Below the pieces are notes generated by a model. It was given only the letters and a program-made list of their open reading frames with translations, searched no databases and was not told the DNA's origin. A DNA stretch of 64,000 nt from Pelomonas sp046294815 (GTDB lineage Bacteria; Pseudomonadota; Gammaproteobacteria; Burkholderiales; Burkholderiaceae_C): NCBI GenBank assembly GCA_046294815.1, contig JBKBOJ010000002.1, forward strand, positions 1-64,000, read 5' to 3'. Positions 8,759 to 17,467 of the stretch are shown in pieces; position 1 is the stretch's first letter; each line of letters begins with the position of its first letter. Position numbers and translations under genes: made by a program.

Positions 8759-8817
8759 GGGAGATGCCAAGAGAAGCGCTGCGCGCGAGCCGCGGCGCGC
8801 GGTGACGGTGGCGTGGA

Positions 8818-9447
8818 TCAGGCGTGGCGCTTGAAGCTCGCCAGCAACAGACCCGCGGCGATGAACAGCGAGCCGAACACGCGGTTGAGCATGCGGATGT
8901 GGTGGGCGCTGCGCAGCGCCGCCAGCACGCGGGCAGCCAGCGCGGTGTAGCCACCCATGACCACCAGGTCGGTGAACGACAGCGTCGCGCCGATGACCAG
9001 GTACTGCGGCGCCAGCGGGGCCGACAGGTCGATGAACTGCGGCACCACGGCCAGCAGGAAGACCGTGCCCTTGGGGTTGACCGCGTTGATGCCCCAGCCG
9101 CGCATCACCAGTTGGCGGCGGGTCACCTGGATGTCGCCCTCGTCCGCCGCCACCAGCGGCTTGGCCGGTGCGCGCCACTGCTGCACGCCCAGCCAGATCA
9201 GGTAGGCCACGCCGGCCCATTTGATGACCGCGAAGGCCGTCTCGGACGCCGCGATCAGCGCCCCCAGGCCGGCGCTGACGAACAGCACCTGGGTCAGGAT
9301 GCCCAGGATCAGCCCGAAGGTCATGAAGTAGCCGCGCCGAAAGCCGTGACTCAGCCCGGCACTCATGGCCGCCACCGCGCCCGCCCCCGGCGACAGGCTG
9401 ATCGCCCAACAGGCGGCGAAGAGGGTCAACCAGGTGGCGAAAGACAT
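8818..9447 (-). CDS. LysE/RhtB-family amino acid exporter
   Basis: A 209-residue inner-membrane protein with six predicted helices. The family signature near the N-terminus is SLSPGAGAVAAMSAGLSHG, and further on come WLGVQQWR and NPKGTVFLLAVVPQF, which is typical of the RhtB group. Its role should be efflux of amino acids or derivatives. The start at 9447 (MSFATWLTL) gives the normal length. It is head to head with the MFS gene and immediately upstream of the DMT transporter on the same strand. Confidence 0.9.
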   Translation of the reverse strand: MSFATWLTLFAACWAISLSPGAGAVAAMSAGLSHGFRRGYFMTFGLILGILTQVLFVSAGLGALIAASETAFAVIKWAGVAYLIWLGVQQWRAPAKPLVAADEGDIQVTRRQLVMRGWGINAVNPKGTVFLLAVVPQFIDLSAPLAPQYLVIGATLSFTDLVVMGGYTALAARVLAALRSAHHIRMLNRVFGSLFIAAGLLLASFKRHA

Positions 9448-9530
9448 GAAGGGCTCCAGTGCAGCACAACGGCAGGCCCGCCAGTGTGCCCGAGCAGGCC
9501 CGCGCCGGCCGGTCGTCATGCAGCTGGCCC

Positions 9531-9536
9531 TACAGT
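9531..9536 (+). promoter_or_regulatory. -10-like hexamer next to the MFS gene start
   Basis: TACAGT ends six bases before the ATG at 9543. This supports 9543 over the longer frame beginning at 9459 and suggests a leaderless message. Confidence 0.35.
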
Positions 9537-9542
9537 CGCCCC

Positions 9543-10724
9543 ATGTGGCGCGCTCTCACCCAACTGCCGCGCAGCGTCTGGCTGCTGGGGCTGGTCAGCC
9601 TGGTCAACGACAGCGCCAGCGAGCTGGTCTATCCGCTGGTGCCGCTGTACCTCAGCGGCGTGCTGATGGCGGGCCCGCGGGTGCTGGGCCTGATCGAGGG
9701 CGTGGCCGAGGCCCTGTCCAGCCTGCTGAAGCTGGCCGCCGGCGTGCTGGCCGACCGCAGCGGGGCCGCCAAGCCCTGGGTGGTGGCGGGCTATGGCATG
9801 GCGGGCCTGGCGCGGCCGGCGCTGGCCTTCGTCACGGGCTGGCCGCTGCTGCTGGCGCTGCGCCTGACCGACCGCATCGCCAAGGCGGTGCGCGCCGCGC
9901 CGCGCGATGCGCTGCTGGCGGCCAGCATCACGCCGGCCCAGCGCGGCCTGGCCTTCGGGCTGCACCGGGCCATGGACAACGCCGGCGCGGTCATCGGCCC
10001 GCTGCTGGCCTGGGCGCTGCTGGCCGCAGGGGTGCCGCTGCAGCAGGTGTTCCTGTGGGCGCTCCTGCCGGGCCTGGTGTGCGTGGCGCTGACCCTGGCG
10101 CTGCGCGAGGCACCCGTGCCGGTGGTGGCGGCCACGACGCCCGCGTTCTCGTGGACGCTGGCCGGCCTGCCGGTGCCGCTGCGGCGCTACCTGGTGGTGG
10201 TGGCGCTGTTCACGCTGGGCAATTCCAGCAATATGTTTTTGCTGCTGCGGGCACGGGAGTTGGGCGTGGCCGAGGCGCAGGTGCCGCTGCTGTGGGCGGC
10301 GGTGTCGGGCGTGGCGGCGCTGTTCGCCGTGCCGGCCGGCGCGCTGTCGGACCGCGTGGGCCGGGTGCGGCTGCTGGCGGCGGGCTACCTGGCCTATGCG
10401 GCCTTCTATGTCGGCATGGGCTGGTTCGCGCTGCCGGGCTGGACGCTCTACGCGCTGTTCGCGGGCTACGGCCTGTTCATGGCCGCCACCGAGGGCGTGG
10501 AGCGCGCACTGCTGGCCGACCTGGCGCCGCCGGGCCAGCGCGGCACGGCCTTCGGCTGGCTCAACCTGACGATGGGGGCGCTGCTGCTGCCAGCCTCGCT
10601 GCTGTTCGGCAGCCTGTGGGAAACCATCTCGGCGCGCGCGGCCTTCGGGTTCTCGGCGGCCTGCGCCGTGGCTGCCGCGGTGCTGCTGACGACCTGGGTG
10701 CGACCGGCCACGACAATGCATTGA
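9543..10724 (+). CDS. Major facilitator superfamily transporter
   Basis: A 393-residue inner-membrane protein with about twelve helices. The stretch SLVNDSASELVYPLVPLYL and the loop DRIAKAVRAAPRDALLAAS are characteristic of a bacterial MFS group often annotated as multidrug or sugar efflux; no substrate can be assigned. The start at 9543 (MWRALTQLPRSVW) precedes the first helix directly. The TGA stop shares one base with the ATG of radA (TGATG), so radA may be translationally coupled, although radA also has its own -10-like hexamer inside this gene's last codons. Confidence 0.86.
   Translation: MWRALTQLPRSVWLLGLVSLVNDSASELVYPLVPLYLSGVLMAGPRVLGLIEGVAEALSSLLKLAAGVLADRSGAAKPWVVAGYGMAGLARPALAFVTGWPLLLALRLTDRIAKAVRAAPRDALLAASITPAQRGLAFGLHRAMDNAGAVIGPLLAWALLAAGVPLQQVFLWALLPGLVCVALTLALREAPVPVVAATTPAFSWTLAGLPVPLRRYLVVVALFTLGNSSNMFLLLRARELGVAEAQVPLLWAAVSGVAALFAVPAGALSDRVGRVRLLAAGYLAYAAFYVGMGWFALPGWTLYALFAGYGLFMAATEGVERALLADLAPPGQRGTAFGWLNLTMGALLLPASLLFGSLWETISARAAFGFSAACAVAAAVLLTTWVRPATTMH
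10712..10717 (+). promoter_or_regulatory. -10-like hexamer next to the radA start codon
   Basis: GACAAT ends six bases before the ATG of radA and lies in the last codons of the preceding MFS gene, so radA could have its own leaderless transcript. Confidence 0.35.
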
Positions 10725-12088
10725 TGGCCACGAGCAAAAGCATCTACACCTGCACCGAGTGCGGCGGCACCTCGCCCAAATGGCTGGGCAAATGCCCGCA
10801 CTGCAACGCCTGGAACACGCTGACCGAGACGGCCGCCGAACCGACGGGAAGCGCCAAGAACCGCTACCAGGCGCTGGCCAAGAGCCAGCCGGTGGCGACG
10901 CTCTCGGAGATCGAGGCCAGCGACTTCGAGCGCACCCCCACCGGCCAGGAGGAACTGGACCGCGTGCTGGGCGGCGGCATCGTGGCCGGCGGCGTGGTGC
11001 TGATCGGCGGCGACCCGGGCATCGGCAAGTCCACGCTGCTGCTGCAGGCGGTGGAGTCACTGTCACAGGGGGTCAAGGTCTTGTACGTCACCGGCGAGGA
11101 AAGTGGCGCCCAGGTGGCCATGCGCTCGCGGCGCCTCGGCCTGGCCGGCAACAAGGTGCGCGTGCTGGCCGAGATCAACCTGGAGAAGATCCTCGCCACC
11201 ATCGAGGCCGAGCAGCCCGACTTCTGCGTCATCGACTCCATCCAGACGCTGTACTCCGAGCAGCTCAGCAGCGCACCCGGCTCGGTCGCGCAGGTGCGCG
11301 AATGCGCGGCGCAGTTGACGCGCACGGCCAAGGCGCGCGGCTGCGCGATGGTGCTGGTGGGCCACGTCACGAAGGAAGGCGCGCTCGCCGGCCCGCGCGT
11401 GCTGGAGCACATCGTCGACACGGTGCTGTATTTCGAGGGCGACACGCACTCCAGCTTCCGCCTGGTGCGGGCCATCAAGAACCGCTTCGGCGCGGTCAAC
11501 GAGATCGGCGTGTTCGCGATGACGGAAAAGGGGCTGAAGGGCGTGGCCAACCCCAGTGCCATCTTCCTGTCCACGCATGCCGAGCCGGTGCCGGGCAGCT
11601 GCGTGCTGGTCACGCTGGAGGGCACGCGGCCCATGCTGGTGGAGCTGCAGGCGCTGGTGGACAGCGGCGGCGCGAGCCCGCGGCGGCTGTCGGTCGGCCT
11701 GGACCGCGACCGTCTGGCCATGCTGCTGGCCGTGCTGCACCGCCACGCGGGCGTGGCCACCGCTGACCAGGACGTGTTCGTCAACGCGGTGGGGGGCGTG
11801 CGCATCAGCGAGCCGGCGGCCGACCTTGCGGTGCTGCTGGCCATCCAGAGCTCGCTGCGTGGCCGGGCGCTGCCCAAGGGCTTCATCGCCTTCGGCGAGA
11901 TCGGCCTGGCCGGCGAGGTGCGCCCGGCGCCGCGCGGCCAGGAGCGGCTCAAGGAGGCCGCCAAGCTGGGCTTCAGCGTGGCCGTGGTGCCCAAGGCCAA
12001 TGCGCCCAAGAAGCCCATCGAGGGTTTGACGCTGCACGCGGTCGAGCGCGTGGAGCAGGCCATCGAGGTGCTGCGGGGTTTGGCCTAG
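10724..12088 (+). CDS. radA: DNA repair protein RadA
   Basis: A 454-residue ATP-dependent branch-migration protein that helps RecA process recombination intermediates. The parts are in the expected order. A four-cysteine zinc motif comes at the N-terminus (CTECG...KCPHC), followed by Walker A GGDPGIGKSTLL near residue 90, then the RadA-specific KNRFG motif (IKNRFGAVNE, about residue 250), and finally a Lon-protease-like domain without a protease dyad. Length and start are standard. It overlaps the upstream MFS stop by one base. Confidence 0.97.
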   Translation: MATSKSIYTCTECGGTSPKWLGKCPHCNAWNTLTETAAEPTGSAKNRYQALAKSQPVATLSEIEASDFERTPTGQEELDRVLGGGIVAGGVVLIGGDPGIGKSTLLLQAVESLSQGVKVLYVTGEESGAQVAMRSRRLGLAGNKVRVLAEINLEKILATIEAEQPDFCVIDSIQTLYSEQLSSAPGSVAQVRECAAQLTRTAKARGCAMVLVGHVTKEGALAGPRVLEHIVDTVLYFEGDTHSSFRLVRAIKNRFGAVNEIGVFAMTEKGLKGVANPSAIFLSTHAEPVPGSCVLVTLEGTRPMLVELQALVDSGGASPRRLSVGLDRDRLAMLLAVLHRHAGVATADQDVFVNAVGGVRISEPAADLAVLLAIQSSLRGRALPKGFIAFGEIGLAGEVRPAPRGQERLKEAAKLGFSVAVVPKANAPKKPIEGLTLHAVERVEQAIEVLRGLA

Positions 12089-12145
12089 GGTGCAAGGCAG
12101 AGCCAAGTCTGCTTAGGATGCGGCGTAGCCCTGGAGGAGCTTTTC

Positions 12146-12577
12146 ATGACCGACCACGCCGAGCTGAGGCAACACCCCCGCACTGACTTCCTCGCCGCCC
12201 AGCACGACGCCGATTCGCTGCCCGGCTGGGTGTTCAAGCCGGTGCAGTTCAGCCAGGGCCCGGCCGGCCTGGTGCTGAACATGAGCGACGGTGGCCTGCA
12301 GGTGCTGACCAGCGCCGCCGAGCCACTGACCGACGAGCGCTACGAGGTGGTGCTGCTGCTGGGCCGCTCGGACGTGGACGACGGCGACGAGCAGGTCTCG
12401 TGGTTCAACGGCATCGTCGAGCGCAGATGGTCGCGGCCGGTGCCGCGCATGGGCATCCTGCACGGCATGAGCTTCGTGGCGCGCAACTCCACGGCCGAGC
12501 AATTCCTCGCCGGCCACCAGGCCGCGCTGGATGCCGGCCAATGGGTGCGCTGCGTGCTGCTGAAGCTGCCGACCTGA
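12146..12577 (+). CDS. PilZ-domain-like protein
   Basis: A 143-residue soluble protein. The arrangement RQHPRTDF near residue 8 followed by LNMSDGGLQV near residue 46 matches the RxxxR and (D/N)xSxxG motifs by which PilZ domains bind cyclic di-GMP; the Asn variant of the second motif is accepted in the family. A role in c-di-GMP-controlled motility or surface behaviour is therefore plausible but unproven. A strong GGAGGAGC ribosome site lies six bases before the ATG, unlike the leaderless-looking neighbours. Confidence 0.6.
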   Translation: MTDHAELRQHPRTDFLAAQHDADSLPGWVFKPVQFSQGPAGLVLNMSDGGLQVLTSAAEPLTDERYEVVLLLGRSDVDDGDEQVSWFNGIVERRWSRPVPRMGILHGMSFVARNSTAEQFLAGHQAALDAGQWVRCVLLKLPT

Positions 12578-12601
12578 GAGCTCATGGCAGGATGCGCGCC
12601 C

Positions 12602-12949
12602 ATGAGCGCACTGCCTGAACCACCCTATTACGCCGTCATCTTCACCAGCCAGCGCACGTCCGTGGACCGCGGCTACGAGGGGATGGCCGATCGCATGGTC
12701 GAACTGGCCGCCGCACAGCCCGGCTATCTGGGCATGGACAGCGCGCGCGGCGCCGACGGGCTGGGCATCACGGTGTCCTACTGGCGCAGCGCCGAAGACA
12801 TCGCCGCCTGGCGTCGCCATGCCGAGCACCGCATCGCCCGCGACACCGGCCGCAGCGACTGGTATGCCCACTACACGCTGCGCGTGGCCAAGGTGGAGCG
12901 CGCCTACGCCTGGCAGCGCAGCGATGGCACACAGGATCCGCAGCCATGA
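12602..12949 (+). CDS. Antibiotic biosynthesis monooxygenase (ABM)-fold protein
   Basis: A 115-residue single-domain protein of the dimeric alpha/beta ferredoxin-like ABM family. Recognisable stretches are YAVIFTSQRT at the N-terminus, QPGYLGMDSARGADGLGI in the middle and SYWRSAEDIAAWRRHAEH. Members range from quinol monooxygenases to heme-degrading proteins, and many have no known activity. The 12602 ATG was preferred over 12584 because homology starts at PEPPYYAVIF. Its TGA overlaps the next gene's ATG (ATGA). Confidence 0.8.
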   Translation: MSALPEPPYYAVIFTSQRTSVDRGYEGMADRMVELAAAQPGYLGMDSARGADGLGITVSYWRSAEDIAAWRRHAEHRIARDTGRSDWYAHYTLRVAKVERAYAWQRSDGTQDPQP

Positions 12950-13332
12950 ACCCCTGGCTCGGTCTGACCCTGGCGCTGGCGGCGCTGCTGGCCGGCGGCG
13001 CCTTCTTCGGCTGGCAGGGCATCGTGTTCGCGACGACAGTCATCGTGTTCTGGCTGCTGCTGCAGATGAGCCGGCTGATGCGGCTGATGCAGAAGGCCGG
13101 CGCCGCGCCGCTGGGGTCGGTGGCCAACGCGGTGATGCTGTCCTCCAAGCTGCACGCCGGCATGAAGCTGGTGGACGTGATCCGGCTGACCGGCAGCCTG
13201 GGCCAGAAGCGGGCCGAGGACACCTATGTCTGGCATGACGCCGGCGGCGACACGGTGGAGATGGTGCTGCGCAAAGGCAAGCTCGCCGAATGGCGGCTGA
13301 TCCGCGCGGCGCCCGGCGAGGCGACTTCGTAA
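12946..13332 (+). CDS. Small membrane protein of unknown function
   Basis: A 128-residue protein not recognised as a named family. Residues 1-40 form two closely spaced hydrophobic helices (LTLALAALLAGGAFFGWQG and ATTVIVFWLLLQM). The rest is soluble and mixed in charge, ending in VEMVLRKGKLAEWRLIRA, which reads like a small beta domain. It is translationally coupled to the ABM gene by ATGA and precedes ilvE by 37 bases; a TAAAAT hexamer in that gap near 13331 probably starts the ilvE transcript. Confidence 0.65.
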   Translation: MNPWLGLTLALAALLAGGAFFGWQGIVFATTVIVFWLLLQMSRLMRLMQKAGAAPLGSVANAVMLSSKLHAGMKLVDVIRLTGSLGQKRAEDTYVWHDAGGDTVEMVLRKGKLAEWRLIRAAPGEATS

Positions 13333-13369
13333 AATCGCGCGCTTTCACCTGCACCGCACTGGAGACACG

Positions 13370-14302
13370 ATGGTTCCCGCCCCCCTGCACGACCGCGACG
13401 GCAAGATCTGGATGGACGGCGAACTCGTCGATTGGCGCGACGCCAAGATCCACGTGCTGACCCACACGCTGCACTATGGCTGCGGCGCCTTCGAGGGCGT
13501 GCGCGCCTACGACACCGTGGGCGGCACGGCCATCTTCCGGCTGCAGGAGCACACCCAGCGCCTGTTCAATAGCGCCAAGATCCTGCGCATGAAGATCCCC
13601 TTCTCGCAGGAGCAGGTCAACGCGGCGCAACGCGAGGTCGTCAAGGCCAACGGCCTGAAGAGCGCCTACATCCGCCCGCTGATCTGGATCGGCTCCGAGA
13701 AGCTGGGCGTCAGCCCCAAGGGCAACCAGGTGCACCTGATGGTGGCCGCATGGAGCTGGGGTGCCTACCTGGGCGAGGACGGCATGAAGCGCGGCATCCG
13801 CGTGAAGACCAGCTCCTACACCCGCCACCACGTCAACATCACGATGACGCAGGCCAAGACGGTGTCCAACTACACCAACTCCATCCTCGCGAACATGGAA
13901 GCCACCGACGAGGGCTACGACGAGGCGCTGCTGCTGGACGCCTCGGGCTTCGTCAGCGAGGGCGCGGGCGAGAACCTGTTCATCATCAAGAACGGCGTGG
14001 TCTACACGCCCGACCTGTCGGCCGGCGCACTCAACGGCATCACGCGCAACACCATCTTCTCGATCTGCCAGGACCTGGGCCTGAAGCTGGTGGAGAAGCG
14101 AATCACCCGCGACGAGGTCTACATCTGCGACGAGGCCTTCTTCACCGGCACCGCCGCCGAGGTGACGCCCATCCGCGAGCTGGACCGCATCGAGATCGGC
14201 AGCGGCGCGCGCGGCCCCATCACCGAGCAGATCCAGTCGGCCTTCTTCGACATCGTCAATGGCCGCAATCCCAAGTACGCCCACTGGCTGACCGCCTGCT
14301 GA
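13370..14302 (+). CDS. ilvE: Branched-chain amino acid aminotransferase
   Basis: A 310-residue fold-type IV PLP enzyme that transaminates leucine, isoleucine and valine with 2-oxoglutarate, the last step in their synthesis. The catalytic lysine lies in TQAKTVSNYTNS. The phosphate-binding and substrate motifs are GCGAFEGVRAY near the N-terminus, LDASGFVSEGAGENLF, GALNGITRNTI and FFTGTAAEVTPI. Length matches bacterial IlvE. A TAAAAT box lies about 35 bases upstream and GGAGA is a good ribosome site. It heads a run of closely spaced plus-strand genes ending at 16.5 kb. Confidence 0.96.
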   Translation: MVPAPLHDRDGKIWMDGELVDWRDAKIHVLTHTLHYGCGAFEGVRAYDTVGGTAIFRLQEHTQRLFNSAKILRMKIPFSQEQVNAAQREVVKANGLKSAYIRPLIWIGSEKLGVSPKGNQVHLMVAAWSWGAYLGEDGMKRGIRVKTSSYTRHHVNITMTQAKTVSNYTNSILANMEATDEGYDEALLLDASGFVSEGAGENLFIIKNGVVYTPDLSAGALNGITRNTIFSICQDLGLKLVEKRITRDEVYICDEAFFTGTAAEVTPIRELDRIEIGSGARGPITEQIQSAFFDIVNGRNPKYAHWLTAC

Positions 14303-14322
14303 GCGCCGCCCGAGCCCCATCC

Positions 14323-14538
14323 ATGAGCACCGCCACCAAAGCCCCCGCCATCGTCGAAGTGACCGCCAAGGACCTGCAAGGCCCCGGCGTCGTCGCCTGC
14401 CCCAATCCCAAGATGGCGCTGTGGAGCAACCACCCGCGCGTCTTCATCGACCTCAGCCATGAGGGACAGGGCCAGTGCCCCTACTGCGGCACGGTCTACA
14501 AGCTCAAGGCCGGCGAGGTGATCTCCGGCCACCACTGA
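14323..14538 (+). CDS. CHCC-type zinc-finger protein
   Basis: A 71-residue protein of the small zinc-finger family (CHCC type) related to the complex I accessory subunit NDUFS6. The four ligands are seen as Cys in VACPNP, His in LSHEGQG (or the SNHP just before it) and CPYCG. It lies 20 bases after ilvE and two bases before the next gene, a common arrangement in betaproteobacteria. The molecular role in bacteria is not established. Confidence 0.85.
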   Translation: MSTATKAPAIVEVTAKDLQGPGVVACPNPKMALWSNHPRVFIDLSHEGQGQCPYCGTVYKLKAGEVISGHH

Positions 14539-14540
14539 CG

Positions 14541-14984
14541 ATGCCGCGCTCCGCCGCCCAGCAGGCCGTGCTGCTGGCCTCGCCCGAGGACACCGAGGCC
14601 CAGTTCTACGACGCCTTGCAGCGTGCCGACCTGGACCTCCTGATGGCGCTGTGGGCCGATGAGGACGAGGTCGCCTGCGTGCACCCGGGCGGGCCGCGCC
14701 TCGTGGGCTTGACCGCCATCCGCGCTGCGTTCGACACGGTCTTCCAGCGCGGCCCCGTCGACGTCCACCCCGAGCGCGTGCGCCGCCTGCACAGCGGCGA
14801 CTGCGCCATCCACCACGTGCTGGAGCGCGTGCAGCTCAAGGGCGATGCGCAGCAGGCCTGGGTCATCGCGACCAACGTCTACCTGAAGACGGCACTGGGC
14901 TGGCGCCTGGTGCTGCACCACGCCAGCCCCGGCAACGCCGGTGACGTCCAGGAACTCGTCGCCGAGGCCGGCATCCTGCACTGA
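14541..14984 (+). CDS. NTF2-like / SnoaL-type domain protein
   Basis: A 147-residue cone-shaped NTF2-fold protein. Marks are EAQFYDALQRADLDLLMALW at the N-terminus, the VACVHPGGPRLVGLTAIRAA loop and the C-terminal WRLVLHHASPG. The His of VHPGG and the final LHHAS are conserved in a bacterial clade of DUF4440-like proteins of unknown substrate. It is two bases after the zinc-finger gene, and its stop overlaps the next start as TGATG, so it is clearly part of the same operon. Confidence 0.78.
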   Translation: MPRSAAQQAVLLASPEDTEAQFYDALQRADLDLLMALWADEDEVACVHPGGPRLVGLTAIRAAFDTVFQRGPVDVHPERVRRLHSGDCAIHHVLERVQLKGDAQQAWVIATNVYLKTALGWRLVLHHASPGNAGDVQELVAEAGILH

Positions 14985-15949
14985 TGCAGTACCGCGCCCC
15001 GCGATGGCTGCCCGGCGGTCATGCCCAGACCATCTGGCCGGCCCTCTTCAGCCGCCGCCACGACGGCACGCCGCCGCACTGGACCCGCGAGCGCTGGGAC
15101 ACGCCGGACGGCGACTTCATCGACGTCGACTTCCTCGCCGACAGCCCGCCAGGCGCGCCGCTGCTGGTGCTGTTCCACGGGCTGGAAGGCGACCGCCACA
15201 GCCACTCCAGCATCGCCTTCGCCAGCGTGGCCCGCGCGCGCGGCTGGGCGATGGCGCTGCCGCACTTCCGCGGCTGCTCGGGCGAACTGAACCGCGCGCC
15301 GCGCGCCTATCACTCGGGCGACTACGAGGAGGTCGGCTGGATCCTGCAGCGCCTGCGCGAGCGCCACGGCGCGCCGCTGCTGGCCGCCGGCGTGTCGCTG
15401 GGCGGCAATGCGCTGCTGCGCTGGGCCGAGGAGGCCGGCGCCACCGCAGCGCACACCGCCCACGCGGTCTGCTCGATCTGCGCGCCCATCGACCTGGCCG
15501 CCGCCGGCGCCGCCATCGACCGTGGTTTCAACAAGCAGGTCTATGCGCGGCGCTTCCTGCGCACCATGATCCCCAAGGCGCTGCGCAAGCTGCAGCAGCA
15601 TCCCGGCCTGTTCGACGGCGAGCGCCTGAAGCGCGCCACCACGATCTACGAGTTCGACAACCTGTTCACGGCGCCGCTGCACGGCTTCCGTGACACCGAC
15701 GACTACTGGGCCCGCGCCGCCGCCAAGCCCCACCTGCACCGCATCCGCATCCCGGCGCTGGTGCTGAACGCGCGCAACGACCCCTTCGTGCCCGGGCACA
15801 GCCTGCCCCACGCCGCTGAAGTGGGCGCCTATGTGACACTCTGGCAGCCCGGCCACGGCGGCCATGTCGGATTCGCCCAGGGCCGGCTGCCCGGCCACTT
15901 GCTGACCATGCCCGAGCAGGTCTGCGACTGGCTGGGCCGGCATCGCTGA
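14984..15949 (+). CDS. YheT-family alpha/beta hydrolase
   Basis: A 321-residue alpha/beta hydrolase. The clan-specific N-terminus is PRWLPGGHAQTIWPALFS. LVLFHGLEGD forms the oxyanion region, the nucleophile elbow is GVSLGGNALLRW (Ser about residue 139), and the acid and base follow as NARNDPFVP and GHGGHVGF. Relatives include yeast EEB1/EHT1-type esterases and E. coli YheT; the natural substrate is unknown. It is coupled to the upstream gene by TGATG. Confidence 0.9.
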   Translation: MQYRAPRWLPGGHAQTIWPALFSRRHDGTPPHWTRERWDTPDGDFIDVDFLADSPPGAPLLVLFHGLEGDRHSHSSIAFASVARARGWAMALPHFRGCSGELNRAPRAYHSGDYEEVGWILQRLRERHGAPLLAAGVSLGGNALLRWAEEAGATAAHTAHAVCSICAPIDLAAAGAAIDRGFNKQVYARRFLRTMIPKALRKLQQHPGLFDGERLKRATTIYEFDNLFTAPLHGFRDTDDYWARAAAKPHLHRIRIPALVLNARNDPFVPGHSLPHAAEVGAYVTLWQPGHGGHVGFAQGRLPGHLLTMPEQVCDWLGRHR

Positions 15950-15961
15950 AGGACGCGCGCG

Positions 15962-16477
15962 ATGGATGACATCGTTCAAGCAGCACTGAAGAAGTGGCCC
16001 AACGTGCCGCACTGCTACGGCTGGCTGGCACTCGACGCGCGCGGCGACTGGTACATGCGCGACGAGCGCATCCAGCGCGCCGGCCCCTTCCCGCGTGTGA
16101 AGGGCAGCCGCATCGACCATGACAAGCTGTTGGCCTTCATCGGCCGCAACTACGACGCCGACGAGCGCGGCGCCTGGTTCTTCCAGAACGGCCCGCAGCG
16201 CGTCTACGTGGAGCTGGAATGCACGCCCTGGATCTGGCGGCTGCAGCCCGATGGCCGCGTGCTCAGCCACACCGGCCGGGCGGCACAGGTGCAGTCCGTC
16301 TGGCTGGACGAGGCCGGCCGCCTCTACCTGGACACCGACCTCGGCCTGGGCCTGGTGCACACCCAGGACATGGCCCTGGCCGCCGAGGCCGTGGAGGCCG
16401 GCCGCTGGACGCCGCAGGACTGCATCGCCGCCAAGCTGCCCGCCACCCACCACTTCCAGCGCCGACCGCAGCCGTGA
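15962..16477 (+). CDS. DUF2946-like conserved protein
   Basis: A 171-residue soluble protein beginning MDDIVQAALKKWPNVPHCYG and containing WLALDARGDWYMRDERIQ. This pattern is found in a Burkholderiales-restricted family, which I believe is annotated DUF2946. It is rich in Trp and acidic residues and has no membrane segment. Function is unknown. It ends the ilvE-led gene run, 13 bases before a hairpin terminator that serves mainly the convergent cytochrome gene. Confidence 0.65.
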   Translation: MDDIVQAALKKWPNVPHCYGWLALDARGDWYMRDERIQRAGPFPRVKGSRIDHDKLLAFIGRNYDADERGAWFFQNGPQRVYVELECTPWIWRLQPDGRVLSHTGRAAQVQSVWLDEAGRLYLDTDLGLGLVHTQDMALAAEAVEAGRWTPQDCIAAKLPATHHFQRRPQP

Positions 16478-16489
16478 TGCGGGCACAAA

Positions 16490-16512
16490 AAAGCCCGCTC
16501 GCGGCGGGCTTT
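16490..16512 (-). terminator. Rho-independent terminator of the cytochrome c gene (possibly bidirectional)
   Basis: AAAGCCCGC and GCGGGCTTT form a perfect 9-base stem around a 5-base loop. On the minus strand the hairpin is followed by a run of Ts, because the plus strand reads a run of As before it, so it terminates the minus-strand cytochrome gene. It may also stop plus-strand readthrough. Confidence 0.85.
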
Positions 16513-16535
16513 GCTCTGGCAGCGACGAGGCGGCT

Positions 16536-17072
16536 TCAGTTCGCAGCCGAGGCAGCCGAGGCCGGTGCCTTGGGCTCGTCAAACTTCGCACCGCCCTGGT
16601 TGGCCATGTAGACCACCGCGCGGTGGATCTCGAAGTCGCTGAAATCACCGCCGCCCTGCGCGCCCATGTTGCCCTTGCCCTTCAGCGCGGAGTTCACCAG
16701 CGCCTCGACACCGGCCTTGATGCGCGGCCCCCAAGCCGCCGCATCACCCAGCTTGGGGGCGCCGGCCGCGCCGGTGGCGTGGCAGGCGGCGCACTGTGCC
16801 TGAAAGACCTGCTCGCCGGTCTTCAGCGAGGCCGCATCGTTGGCATCCTTGACCTCCACGCGACCCACCGGCGCGATGCGCGCGGCGACCAACTCGCCGT
16901 CCAGCGCGCCCGTGCCGGCAGCCGGCTTGGCGGCCGTGCTGACGTAGTTGGCCAGCAGGATGATGACGAGCACGGGCACCAGGAAGGCCAAGAACACGGC
17001 CCAGGCAAGCTGCTTGGGCGTCTTGATCGGGCCCGTGTGGGCGTCGTCGTGGTGATCGTGGCTGGCGCTCAT
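16536..17072 (-). CDS. Membrane-anchored cytochrome c5-type protein
   Basis: A 178-residue c-type cytochrome. A His-rich N-terminus (MSASHDHHDDAHTG) precedes one uncleaved transmembrane helix at about residues 24-42. Then comes a linker and a cytochrome domain with the covalent heme site CAACH near residue 92; the likely distal ligand is a Met (GKGNMGAQGG or VVYMANQGG). C5-like proteins of this kind shuttle electrons to terminal oxidases in the periplasm. The Ala/Pro-rich end (APASAASAAN) is common in the group. It is monocistronic, with its own terminator. Confidence 0.9.
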   Translation of the reverse strand: MSASHDHHDDAHTGPIKTPKQLAWAVFLAFLVPVLVIILLANYVSTAAKPAAGTGALDGELVAARIAPVGRVEVKDANDAASLKTGEQVFQAQCAACHATGAAGAPKLGDAAAWGPRIKAGVEALVNSALKGKGNMGAQGGGDFSDFEIHRAVVYMANQGGAKFDEPKAPASAASAAN

Positions 17073-17223
17073 GGATTCCTCTTGTCGATCCTTGTCGGTC
17101 TTCTTGGAAGCTCTTCTTTCGCGTACCCGTCCTGCGACGCGCCACGAAAAACCGCCGAATTATAGGCACCCCCCATGCACCGCCCCGGATGGGTGGAACC
17201 CCTCTGTTAGAATCCGCAGCTTC

Positions 17224-17299
17224 GCGCCCGTAGCTCAATGGATAGAGTACTGCCCTCCGAAGGCAGGGGTTGCTGGTTCGATCCCAGCCGGGCGCGCCA
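17224..17299 (+). tRNA. tRNA-Arg (anticodon CCG)
   Basis: Seventy-six bases fold as a complete cloverleaf. The acceptor stem GCGCCCG pairs perfectly with CGGGCGC. The D-arm starts TAGCTCAATGGATAGAG. The anticodon stem CTGCC/GGCAG encloses the loop CTCCGAA with anticodon CCG, the T-arm contains GGTTCGATCC, and CCA is encoded. It decodes CGG arginine codons. A UUCG-capped hairpin follows 17 bases later. Confidence 0.97.
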
Positions 17300-17315
17300 A
17301 GAACAGCAAAGACAT

Positions 17316-17337
17316 ACGCCACCTTCGGGTGGCGTTT
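17316..17337 (+). terminator. UUCG-loop terminator after tRNA-Arg
   Basis: ACGCCACC, loop TTCG, GGTGGCGT, then TT. This is an 8-base stem with an extra-stable tetraloop directly after the tRNA and in the right place to end its transcript. The T-run is short. Confidence 0.75.
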
Positions 17338-17467
17338 GCACTTCTGGCAGGCCAGAAGCAGGCCACCGCTCGACCGCGCCCGACTTTTCCGTCAAGCGCA
17401 ACGTCAGGCCAGCGCAGCACGCGCGCTCGGGCTCGACGATGGCCGGATGGCCCGGTCGATTCGCGGC

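Noticed and set aside
17224..17299. tRNA-Arg as an attachment site for a genomic island.
   Set aside because: No integrase, phage genes or direct repeat of the tRNA 3' end appear in the neighbouring sequence.
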